Positions 35,261-45,900 of a DNA stretch of 64,000 bases are shown here, in pieces (the first letter of the stretch is position 1; each line of letters opens with the position of its first letter). The translations under genes and the position numbers were made by a program. Source of the stretch: Bradysia coprophila. Its lineage: Eukaryota; Arthropoda; Insecta; Diptera; Sciaridae. The stretch is from the NCBI RefSeq assembly GCF_014529535.1, contig NC_050737.1:8410867-8474866 (forward strand), written 5' to 3'. The notes below the pieces were generated by a model. It saw nothing but the letters and a program-made list of their open reading frames with translations. It had not been told where the DNA came from and searched no databases.

Positions 35261-35681
35261 ATGACATTCAATTTGTGTTCAATCAAAATGGAGTTTCCAG
35301 GCATTGGTTTTAACGATGATTATAACTACTGTAATGAAACTTTCATTTGCAACGAATTCTATCAATCTTGTGTCGACAATCAATGCCAAGTGTAGGCGAC
35401 AATTTCAATCATAAATTGCTGGTCCAATACAATATTTAATTTCAGCTCAATTTCGAGTTTGATGACAACGAGTTTCATCATTTTTTTTACAATGTTATCG
35501 GCGATATTTATTTGGTAAGGTCAATCTTAAATAAGAGATGCAAATGAAAATCCACAAATATTCTTGAAAATGTTGAAGGTTGCTGTTGATTAGACGATTG
35601 ATTGGCATTTGGCTTGGTGTGGACATGAGTAACAGAAATTGCTGCTTAATTGAGACATCGGAAAAATCAGAAACAACTTAA
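35261..35681 (+). CDS. N2b: novel 100-aa 4-Cys single-pass membrane protein
   Basis: Exons 35261-35391, 35446-35514 and 35579-35681, with lengths 131, 69 and 103 and introns of 54 and 64 bp, exactly as in N2a. The product has YCNETFICNEFYQSC and VDNQC in exon 1, a Ser-rich linker and hydrophobic helix (FIIFFTMLSAIFIW) in exon 2, and LLLIRRLIGIWLGVD with a CC pair in exon 3. Both donors are phase 2 (GTAGGC, GTAAGG). AATAAA at 35706-35711 matches N2a. Compared with N2a, the N-terminal 20 residues and tail vary, whereas all four cysteines and the inner tail are unchanged. No gene family was recognised. Confidence 0.75.
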
Positions 35682-35749
35682 ATTACTGGTTTACAAATAC
35701 AAATGAATAAAACATTTTTGGCTTGCATCAACTTGTTCAACTCATTAGA

Positions 35750-36949
35750 CCCGTACGAAGAACTGGGGTCTTATAGGTTTACGCATACGTTTGTAACACG
35801 TCGAATTGGACTCCCTGAGTAAGGGGAAACCTATTGTGGTTGTCTAGAGATGCCAAATCCGCGAAAAACAAATGTCCGTCTGTTCGTCTGCACGATAACT
35901 TGAGTAAAACGCATCCGATTTTTAAAATTCTTTTTTTTCCCGTTTGGTAATGTCAAAATACAGGCTAAGTTCGAAGATGAGTGATTTTGGATCGACCCCT
36001 CCTGAGCTGGGGCCCAATAAGTGCTTTACGGTTTTTCGAAGATATCTCCGGACATTTAAACGTTAAACTTGTAAGTGATACGTCAAATAAAAGGTATTTA
36101 CAATACCGATCGACAAAAAAAAAGTTTATGGAAATCGGATGACCGACTCGTGAGTTAGACCCCTTGGTGTGGAACAGGCACAGGGCGGCAAGCAGTTTTT
36201 GCTTGTAGGTCGGCCACATTTGAACATATTTCGTCTGTTTTAACTTTATTAGATAGGTATTGGAATTTTTTTTTATGAAATTATGTTCTCCGGAGCGTGA
36301 GCTAGGTCTCTTGGAGTGAGCTCTTATCTGGCTACTCGGAAGTACAGTGAACGTGGTGTATTTTGACAATATCTCGAGTAAATTTTGACCGAATTTCATG
36401 AATTTTTTTTTTGTTTGAAAGGTATTAACGAATGTAAAGCGTCGGTACTATTTCCGGTCTCCTAACAAAATGGCTGCCGGCGGCCATATTGGATTTTAGT
36501 AAAATAGAAATATCTTGGGAAAAATGATACTAAGAGAGTTTCTGTTAACATGGAAATAATTTGTTATGTGTGTGGGGTTTCAGGGATTCCATATACGGAC
36601 ATCTATATATACCTATATACAGCTATATTGAGCTATATACATGCATATAGAGCTATATAATAGCATATATTTATCTGTGAAATGTTTATTTATAGTGAAA
36701 TATAGTTAAATATAGCGGTAAATAGCTGTTTAAATAGGAATTTATGAAATTTGTCTTCGTACGGGGCTGTCTATATTGCCTCCGGCAATTTAGTTGTATA
36801 TGATAACAAGGCAAAGAGTGGATAATGTAAGTGATTTTAAAGGGAGAATAGTTTTTCAGCAGAGAAGAAAATGAAGTAAGAGAAATGAAGAGTTTCGCAT
36901 TAAAGGCTTTTGATACGAATAGGTGTTTCGTACGGGTCGGCGTTAGCTA
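35750..36949. mobile_element. Insertion with GACCCGTACGAA ends in segmental copy B
   Basis: Copy A reads from TTCATCTCATT directly into TTTTTATTGGTTTGAC. In copy B the same sequences are separated by this stretch. It starts with GACCCGTACGAA near 35755 and ends with its inverted form near 36925; a third inverted copy lies at about 36760. Inside are CCGTCTGTTCGTCTGCACG and CAGGCTAAGTTCGAAGATG, related to 16370-16470, and an AGCTATAT-type microsatellite at 36600-36680. A 144-aa minus frame at 35965-36399 has no recognisable domain. Confidence 0.6.
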
Positions 36950-37013
36950 TGTTTTTTTATTGGTTTGACTTAATTCTTAAACAATAGCAAGTTAAATTAA
37001 AATTTGTTGCAAA

Positions 37014-37908
37014 CTATTTTCTGGCATATGCAACCATCAGTTTGTAGGGTGGAGCGATTCGGCACAATTCACTGTTCCCATAGAAATCATCTCGTACGAC
37101 ATGATTTTGAACAAAGTTTTGCAGCAGATCTTCAAGATATGTTTCTTGATTTTGTATGGGAATGCGATCAATAAATGGATTAACCGAACGCAATATATCT
37201 GGAAATAAAATTAGAATTTTTCATAATCTGTAGACAAAATTTTTCTTACTTCTTGCTATTTCAACACCATTAAAGACGTAGCACTTTTCCCGTGCTTCCA
37301 CTCTGCACTCTCTGAATCCGGCATCAGTCAAATGATTCCGGAAATCTGCGGCTGGATCGTTCGAATATTGATACGGTGAAATGTATTCATCGGCATCATC
37401 CATATACTCGGACCATCTGTCATCGAACGACTGCTTCTTATAATAATCGTACATGGGATGCTGTGCAAGGAACACTACCAACATGTCACCACCAGGTTTT
37501 AGTAATTTGTATAAATTTCTGGCAGCAATTTGTTGATCATGAATCCACATCAGACAATAGAACGAGGTGATGTGATCGAAGTCCATCCCTTTCATTGTGG
37601 ATTGCAATTCACGATCAATGCTCAAATCGAATTGTTCGAATGACATCTTCGGTTGGCTATGTTTATTGCGTGCATAATTCACCATTTCCGCGGATAAGTC
37701 ACATCCAACTAAGCTCGCAAAATTTTCCGGCAGAATCGGTAGAATCAAATCCTTTGTTACGTCGCCACTGCCGCAACCAACATCGAGCATTGTATCATGT
37801 CCGTCTGATCACCATTTCCATACAGCCGGCCGAAAATTCGTTGAGCACTTCCTGAGCATCGCTCCGTTGTAAGCCATTCGAGTTTTGGTATAAAATCGGT
37901 TTATTCAT
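37014..37908 (-). pseudogene. Juvenile hormone acid O-methyltransferase-like gene, damaged 5' end
   Basis: Two exons on minus, 37250-37908 and 37014-37198, joined at AGA A|GTAAGA with acceptor TTATTTCCAG. The protein has the SAM-binding motif MLDVGCGSGDVT, then GCDLSAEMVNYAR, ITSFYCLMWIHD, LLKPGGDMLVVFLAQHP, and a C-terminus with VNPFIDRIP and PYKLMVAYARK. These match insect JHAMT, which methylates farnesoic or JH acid using SAM. The N-terminus MNKPILYQNSNGLQRSDAQ also fits, but between it and MLDVGCG (about 37800-37855) the frame shifts at least twice within some 50 bases. From the internal ATG at 37790 the enzyme is open to the end. It may be a recent pseudogene, a shortened protein or an assembly error. 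It directly abuts segmental copy B. Confidence 0.75.
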
Positions 37909-38388
37909 TGCAATGGTCTACCAACGAACATTACGGTGATTTTTAAAGTTTTTTTAAAAAATTATACTTTCAGTGTCACCAATAGTCAAATACACTTTGA
38001 AATTTGAGAATGTTCTATTTCAAAATTATTAACACAAATTCACAACGGATTGTGACTAGAGGTGTGCGCCGGTCAAAAATTCTCGGCGGCGGCTAGCCGA
38101 GTGTAGATGTGTCGGCGGCGGCGCGCCGAAAACGATATTTCTCGGCGGCTCGGCTCGGCTCAGCCGCGGCGCGCCGATATATTTTGAATAATTTAAAAAA
38201 ATTCTAAAAATTCATAGAAAAGTCAATGTTTTTACAGTTACTCATAAGAATACCTACTTCATTTCTAATCTAATACAAGAATTATGAGTTCCTGTGAACT
38301 CTGGTGTAAAACCAACAAAGTTTAATTTTTATTTAGTGAAACATACTAGACATCAAAATCTGAAGTGAAAGCATTTTTGCTCATAATG

Positions 38389-38455
38389 TCCACAGCTGGG
38401 CTTGAACTAGCAACCTCTGGTTTATAAATCCAGCGCCTATCCAACTCGACTAACT
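38389..38455 (-). repeat. tRNA-derived sequence (SINE-like or tRNA relic)
   Basis: On minus, an A box TAGTCGAGTTGG (38441-38452) and a B box AGTTCAAGCCC (38399-38409) are spaced as in a tRNA, with an anticodon-loop-like CTGGATTTATAAACCAG between. The acceptor stem does not pair, so this is not a working tRNA gene. Confidence 0.5.
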
Positions 38456-38737
38456 TCATTTCTTTCAAATTTTGAATCTTTGAAAATTTAATTCGAAGAT
38501 ACCAATAAACTGGGGTTGCTAATAGTCGAAAGAACAACGAAACTTCTAAAGTTCGTTGTTAAAATCTAATTACTTTAGTACGACTCGAGTTTATTTTTCA
38601 TAAAATGCAGAGGGATGGTCCATAAAGTACGTAACTCGAAAGAGTCACAGGTAGGTCTGGACATATTGTTACAGATAGTGCAAAATATTTAGAACTATAT
38701 GGAAACGTAATTACGAGATATAATGATAAGTCTGGAA

Positions 38738-38909
38738 CAGGGCCTACTTTTTGGAAACTAATTTCTTGAATTTCTTGAAATTTCTCGAATTTCTTAAAAT
38801 TTCTCGAATTCGAGAAATTCGAGAAACTTCAAAAAACTCGAGAAATTAGTTTCTTGAAATTTCTTGAATTTCTCGATTTTCTCTAAAAGTTTCTAAAAAG
38901 TAGGCCCTG
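38738..38909. mobile_element. hAT-type MITE nested in the 38.06-kb element
   Basis: Inverted ends CAGGGCCTACTTTTT and an exact 8-bp duplication GTCTGGAA (38730-38737, 38910-38917). The inner part is made of AATTTCTTGAAATTTC-type repeats. Confidence 0.85.
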
Positions 38910-38964
38910 GTCTGGAAAATGCAGATTTTGTTGATCGCCCCAGAGCTTTAAAAAGTTTAGTTTA

Positions 38965-39375
38965 ATTTACAATCCAATCGACGTTATTCATTCCACATAC
39001 GATTTACACGTTATAATACATACGCAAATGTCATAAATTTGGAAATGCATGTGGAATGAATAGCGCCGATTGGATTGTAAAAGTTACTTCTTATAATTCC
39101 GAGACTGTCCTATGACTAGAGAGTAAAAAAAAACTCTTCTTGAAATGCAAGGTGAGGTAAGAGTCGACTAAAATTTCTTTTTAAAAAATAAAAATTCAAC
39201 ACAAGATATTTGTAATATGACATTAAGGCAGATTGCGATTTTAATTTAATTTAGTTTTAAGTTGACGTAAAACGAGGAAATTATAAGGAATTTTTCCATA
39301 CAAATTTTATTGTCAATCGACTTATAAATCGAATGTTTTACGTCAAATTATAATAATAAGTAAAAATCGCAATTT
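38965..39375. repeat. Two further palindromic units nested in the 38.06-kb element
   Basis: 38967-39080 has arms TTACAATCCAATCG and CATTCCACAT in inverted copies. 39232-39374 has arms TTGCGATTTT and TGACGTAAAAC in inverted copies. Neither encodes a protein. Confidence 0.65.
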
Positions 39376-39769
39376 TCTTATCATTCCACGCGCTTTCTCA
39401 GAAGGAAGTTTACGTTAAACATACATGATGTTTTACAGCACTGATCGAACCGTTTTATATCGATGAAATATTCCATATACCTAAACAATAATAGAAATTA
39501 TGCTTTTGAAAGACATTAAGTGTTAAGAACGAAGATTTGCGATTGCTATCATTCAAAGAAACGCTAAGCTCCATCGGAGAAATTGAAAATCGTGATATTT
39601 AGTTGAATGAGGCCCTAAACTTATTTTGTTGTCCAGCCGATGAAAACAGTCGGCGGCTGGCGGCGGCTGATGTCATATTTTTGTATAGGCGGCGGCGCTC
39701 GACTGAGTACCTCCAGCCGGCGGCGCGCCGGCTGAACTAGGCGGCGCACATCTCTAATTGTGACTTGAG

Positions 39770-41535
39770 TTCGTTCTACGATTCGAATTTTTATATTGAT
39801 TGATCCAACAACCAGCTAGGTATTAGGTAGGCACGCACGCTGTAGTCATATAATGAAACACTAAAAAAATACATATTGAAACGGTGTAGAACGTAGAACT
39901 CGCTGTAGAGTCACAATTTTTTTCGTCTTCTGAAAACAAGTTACAAAAATAAAAAATCACTTTTTTTATATTCATGTTTTAGTCATTTATAAGATAAGTC
40001 TGATAAATTTTACCGAGAAGAACAATGCTAGTTTTGTATAAATACTTTGTCGTATTTATAGTTGGATTAAGAGTTATATCGAGAAATATAGAAACAATTT
40101 TGGGGAAAAGAAAAACACGAGCTTGGCGATCCGGAAAGCTATGTCGCGTTGGAATCATCTTTCAGTTCTAAGGATCTTTCAGTTCTAAGTTTCTTTCATT
40201 TTTTTTTTTGATTATCTGCCTATTTAATTTATTTATTTACTCTGGAATGTATTAATGCCAAAAATTATAAAATGGTTCAAATGGTGACTGGTGAAGAAAA
40301 TGACTCCGGAAATGAGCTAATCAAAATAACCGTTTCTTATAATTGAAATCGATTCAAACGCGCTATAGCTTACCTATTTAAACCAAAAATTTGGTTCAAG
40401 TTTTCGCGATATCACTCTTAAGGACTTAAGTTATTTTGATTTTTAACACCAATTAAAAATTCCAAAGAAATTATATTCAATAGCACATAAAAAATGACTA
40501 TGAGATCGTTATTTAATAATTATGTCCACCCAATACACAATGACGGGAATAAATGGTAGTACAAGATATTGTACAAAGAAGTCTGATACATCTTACGTCA
40601 CAATGGCACTGGCCCCACTGACCCAAAGTCAAATAATCTTTCGAAAATACGAAAACAATTGTTAGACCTCGTCCTATATTTTATTGTGTTTAGTTAATGT
40701 TTAGGTAATCGAAAGGTATTATAAGTAGCTTTCAAACGAGACCCATCTTGCTATACTTCGACCCTCTGTGGAATTTTATAACCGCTTAAAGTCAGTGGTT
40801 TAACATCCGAAAATTAATCTTAACACAAGGAGAAACAATACGAAATAATCTTCCTTATCGACTATGGCACGCTCATCACAATCTATTGTTGTAAAATTAA
40901 AAAACGTTTAACAGTAGCCTCTACCGATCACATATATTCGTTGCATCAATTATTGTGAATTGTGAAAATGAATAGAAAATTACTAGAGGAAAATTTAATG
41001 AAACTGACAAAACGTGATGAATTTTTTAAGAGAAAAAATATTGACGATTGAGGACAATTAAAAAAACGTAACCATAAACCGTGACACAATTTCTTTAATA
41101 TAAAACATGTCAAACCTAAAGATACCAAGAATGGTTTAGCTTTGGCCGAAATGAGCAAGGGAGCAGTAGAAACCATTCACATGTGGAAAATGCATAATTA
41201 AAAATAAATTTAGGAAATCGTCGTCATTTGCTGTGAAATAGAAAATATTTTGGCGGCGATCAAGAAAATACTAGACGATTCACCAGGAAAACTAAGCAAT
41301 CCTTCTAAATTTGTGGTAACAAAATGTTGACTTCTGGTTTGAAATTAGTATTTCTAGAAGAATATACTTTAATACCTGTAAAGCATGACATCAATGATGA
41401 TTTAGTAGTAACACTAAAATACATTAGGGAGTGTGTTACAGAGACAGCCAATCGTACGAGCTAAATAAAAATGGAATTCACTACCCTTTGGAGAATGATC
41501 GAAACAAAACACAGGGCCACCGCATATAGGAAACG
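39770..41535. other. Intergenic stretch, no supported gene
   Basis: AT-rich. A plus-strand stretch at 40970-41200 reads like decayed coding sequence (KRDEFFKRKNIDD, then KDTKNGLALAEMSKGAVE) but has stops and no recognisable family. Possible gene relic only. Confidence 0.45.
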
Positions 41536-41645
41536 GATGAAACCAAGGTTCTGAAAGAACAGGTTAAGACACTTCTGAGTTGATCACGAAGGCGGTGTCA
41601 CACAGATTTTGACAAACTTGCTTTTTGTTGAACACACTGATTATA

Positions 41646-42565
41646 CAGTGTTTAAGGAGAGCGAAAGCCAGTTAAATTATTGGTCTCGGGGTCAGCTGTC
41701 AAATATTCATCAATGAAAAAAGAAATTGAGAGTTGAGCACTGGCCATACTGGGAAGTCGGGAGACACCCAATGGACGTATAAATTTTTATATGACAAAAT
41801 TGAATTAGGGGCCGTCCATAAAGGACGTCCGCGATTTTTCTGGAATTTTAGACCCCCTCTCCCCCCTTGTCTGCACTTTTCCACTACACAAATGTATGGC
41901 GGTCACACTTTGGCGAACCCCCCTCACCCTCATAGTGCGGACGTCCTTTATGGGTGGTCCCTTAGTTGGTTTTTTTCAAATATAATAGGCCTTAAACGGA
42001 GCGCGTAAGGTGGCAGTGACTCCAGCCCTGACTTAAAATTAAAATAGACGCGAAGAAAAGGGGAATTCTGGAGAATTTTTGTGTTAGTACACTTCAATCA
42101 AAATTAAAGCTCAACGAAAGTCGTGCCGCGGAAGGTGTATGGTGCCATGGATAGTAGATGTCACTACCTACCCAACGACACCCATATCGACCAAGTCTAT
42201 CATTGTAGTTTTTTTTAAACACTCTAAAAGTTGGAATTTTTTCCCCCTAAAATAGCTACTGCACCACATACACGAAAAATTTCGAAATGTTTAAGAATCC
42301 AACATATGCGTCCTCAACACCTCTACCAATGACCATAATTTCAGATAAATGCGTTACGTATTGTCGGTGATATGCAACAAAAACTATTTTGGCTACCCTA
42401 CTGCAGACCATTTTTTCATAATTTCTAGCGTGAAAACATAATTTCTTCGAAGATTTTTTCTTGTTGCAAATGACTCAGGAAGGTCCACTGAATCATTTAA
42501 CGCATAGCTTTTAAAAATCGCCGATGCTTTGTTCGAAGTTTTGGCAAATTGACTCTTAAACACTG
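41646..42565. mobile_element. TA-flanked Tc1/mariner-like element nested in the hAT MITE
   Basis: Ends CAGTGTTTAAGGAG and CAGTGTTTAAGAG (inverted), with TA at 41644-41645 and 42566-42567. Removing it restores pairing of the two hAT arms (AACACACT...CAGATTGT on both sides). The left 90 bp match the element at 24713-25086. No transposase was recognised. Confidence 0.75.
41808..41961. mobile_element. PIF/Harbinger-type MITE nested at the third level
   Basis: Ends GGGGCCGTCCATAAAGGACG and GGGACCACCCATAAAGGACG (inverted), flanked by TTA at 41805-41807 and 41962-41964. A 3-bp TTA duplication with GGG ends is typical of Harbinger MITEs. Confidence 0.8.
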
Positions 42566-42907
42566 TACAGATTGTTTGAAATGTCAACTTGACAGAAACT
42601 TTTTTTTTTCTTCAAGTTAACATTTCATACAATCTGCAATGAGTGTGTTCAACAAAATGGGTGGCTTAACCTGTTCTTTAAGAACCTTGGATGAAACAAG
42701 TGTAATCACTCTATTGACATTATATACAAAGTTAAAACGACGTATACCAGGGAGTGATTAATTGTGGCAGGGCTGAACGAATAAAACAGTATTTAGTTCT
42801 AGCAAAATTTATTACATAGTAAGACTGGTTTGCCTTACATATTTTCTTGTGAGCTAAGCGCATCTACAGTGTATCAAATGAAACAGTGTTAATATATTTC
42901 TACGGTC

Positions 42908-45900
42908 CTAAGATTTTTGCGAACCTTTGCCTCTAACAAACTTATTCATCACGTCATCTACAGCCTTCCTAAATCTTGTGGATCCTTGGGTCTGCTCTGG
43001 GTCGTCAGCAGACTTCACTAAAGTAACAGCAGGTAGTACCTTTAAATGCTGTTGTAGATGCGTAACCAACAGTATATTGCATCCTATTAGCCCCATCAAC
43101 AACAGGATATAGCCAGTAACAACACCAGTTAGCTTGGATCTGTGAATAAAGTCAGACTAAGCGTAAACTTATACCGATTGACATATTGACACATTCATTA
43201 CATGGTGCTGCCAACAACAAGACCCAAATCCATCAACGGCATTGAAAATGACTCTTCATACCACAGAAGTGGCAGCCACATATCACCCGGTAATTTACTG
43301 AACATAGGATATTCGGGGATCTTTTTTACAAGGAAATTAATTTGGAAGCGTTCGTACGCTAAAATCGGACCACTAGATAGCTGAAAAAGAGAGTGTTCTC
43401 GTTCAAACATTGAACCAGACATGACAACAGAAGAACATTATACCAAATCAAAGTAGATTCCTGATTCATGGAGTTTTGGATCAGGGTACATGCCGTTCAC
43501 TTGTTGTCTTAATTTTTCATCTGCTGTACTAAAATGTGGTTGACTTAACGAAACGTAAAAATCTACACAAGCTGACAAATCCATCGTTCCTTTGTCCACA
43601 CAACCGCTATACTTATTGCACTCGCAGGCTGGGTTCAACTATTAAAATAATTCGTTTGCGTGTGACATTGTTACAGAGCAGTTAATTGAAATTTACCGAA
43701 GGATCAGCCAGATCTATAAATTTGTACGCAGTGGTGATTCCTCGTTTCCTTTTCATCTTTTTAAACCGCAGCGGAAACGATTTGCACGCATTTTCTGCAT
43801 GTATCCACAACACGTCGCTTTTTTCTTGAAATGGCGGAAAAAACATTTTATCCGTTCCATTGATCAAATTACACTTATAGTTCTGTTTGTAGACACTCAA
43901 TAACGCTTCGCCATTAATAGCAATAACACGTCCTACGTCTTGAATATTTCTACTTCCTCGCAGCACAGTATAGCGTCCTTGTACAGTGTCGTTTATCTGC
44001 AATCAGTTTCACATACTATTTATCGAATCAATGTTAATAATGCAAAATGTGCATAGATTATTGATGCGTACATGGTCAAACCATCGATATCTGAGAACCT
44101 CCTTGTCGTTATTCACCATGCGCAGGCCCTTATGTTTTTGCAGTGCTTTACATGCTACTTTTGCGGCAATTGATGTCTGATTTCGACAATCGATTTCAAT
44201 TCCCTTATCTATAAAATCCATCGCCTTCATATTTAGCAGCTTGGTAGTGGGATTCTTAAAAATATCATTGATGCTTTCGATAGCAGTTTCTGTTAAATGT
44301 GGAGCCTCTAGAACGACCTTCACCAATCCAGCCTTTAATTAAACACATAATGAACATCATTTTCTAAACTTTACAATTTCTTATGGATACTTAATGGTTA
44401 GTATAGATTGAGAATTATAAGAACATATACCGTTGGAACCCAATTTATGTTTATCTCTTAGACTAATCATACCTAGACAGGAAATTACGAACAAAATTAC
44501 GTAAAATTTGTGGTCCCGACATGAAATACGTACTATTTGATAGTGTGAGTTTTTCCCAAGGTAAATAAAGTGAGGAGGTAATGCCATATATAACCGAATC
44601 AGATGTGCGGTGGCACGAAAGACACAAACGCCATCTCATCCCTTCGTTGAAAGGTAATGCCATATATAACCGATAACCGAATCAGATGTGCGCCTCACAA
44701 TATTTACCTTGGTTTTTCCCTCGAGGTTTTTCCCTACTAAATTGCAAGGTTCTGAAAGAACAGGTTAAGACAACACTGAGTTGATCACGAAGGCGGTGAC
44801 ACACAATTGTGGTGAATATCCGATTACAATGGAAAACGCAGCATAATTGTCGATCCCATCAACGCAAAATTGCTCGCGTGTTGCTTCGGCCTTAGACCAA
44901 TACTAACTCTATCAAACAAACTTCGTATCGACCTTATCACGTACAAGTATGACACTGACATTTTTAGTAATGGAGTTTTATGCCGCCCTTTTTTTTTAAA
45001 GAGCAATATCGACATCACACAAAAACATACACACAAAGTTTAAACTTCATTTCATTTATGCACTAAAATTAACACGTAGAGCACAAATTTTTCACTTTCG
45101 CATATAGAGTATAACTCTATACCTTGGCACACCGAAATGGGGACAAAAGAAATGGTTACAGTAAACAACCGATATTTTAATTCAATATTACCGATAAAAA
45201 ATAATTAAAGACCTATAAACAAGCCACCAATAAAAATTAATAAAGTACAGACAAAGAAACTCCGGAGTATACCGATTCTATCGATCATGCGCTATTTCCT
45301 ACTGATCATTCATTATTTTCTATCGGTAATTTATTATTTTTTATCGGTAATTTTGAATTTTCTATTGCTGGGAGAAATTTAAGCTAATAATTCTGAAATA
45401 AGATTTATGAATTAAATAAAATTTTATCACGTGAGAAATTCTCCATGGCAAAACCTTATTGAATGATTAAAATGTAAATGACAAGTCCATCTTACCGCTA
45501 TCACCGTATTTAACGAGTAGATCATCTCATCGCCTGTTAATGGTAAACTTTTCGAGGGATTGAAGAAGTAAATGTTCCAATAGTTGAAACTGACGGTATC
45601 GTCAAGTTCATTGTCTTGAGAGTTAACTTTTCGCTTGTATTGACTAAAATAACAGAAATACTGTTTCAGAAAAAAAATTATAATAAACAAAGCAATTTTG
45701 TTTTGTAAATAGCTGATTTCGTGCTTGTTTCAAACTTTTTATTTTGTCAAGTGTATGGGTTGCAGTCCAAGCCGAGGGGAATCAAACAATTAATTACGTA
45801 AGCATAGGTTTTTCTAACTAAGCCCCTGGAAAAAAAGTGTAACCGCAGGTGTAATAAGACCACAGGTTGATCATGATAGTTTAACTTTGAGTAATAGACT

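Larger units (their letters stand above)
38057..39756. mobile_element. Non-autonomous hAT element with GC-rich ends (1.7 kb)
   Basis: Ends TAGAGGTGTGCGCCG and TAGAGATGTGCGCCG (inverted) and an exact 8-bp duplication ATTGTGAC on both sides (38049-38056, 39757-39764). Subterminal CGGCGGCGGCTAGCCG arrays are shared with the element at 29345-30150. It contains several younger insertions. Confidence 0.85.
41544..42689. mobile_element. hAT-type MITE carrying a nested element
   Basis: Ends CAAGGTTCTGAAAGAACAGG and CAAGGTTCTTAAAGAACAGG (inverted) and an exact 8-bp duplication GATGAAAC (41536-41543, 42690-42697). Its own sequence is a palindrome of about 220 bp whose left arm is interrupted at a TA by a 920-bp element. 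A solo end of the same family lies at 44746-44812 in an intron of the CD36-family gene. Confidence 0.85.

Noticed and set aside
35965-36399. 144-codon minus-strand frame
   Set aside because: Lies inside a non-coding insertion whose opposite strand carries the recurrent repeat motifs; no recognisable domain.
38389-38455. Functional tRNA-Ile gene
   Set aside because: The acceptor stem does not pair and the anticodon stem has a mismatch.
40970-41200. Possible coding relic on plus
   Set aside because: Interrupted by stops and matched no family I could recognise; noted only as intergenic.
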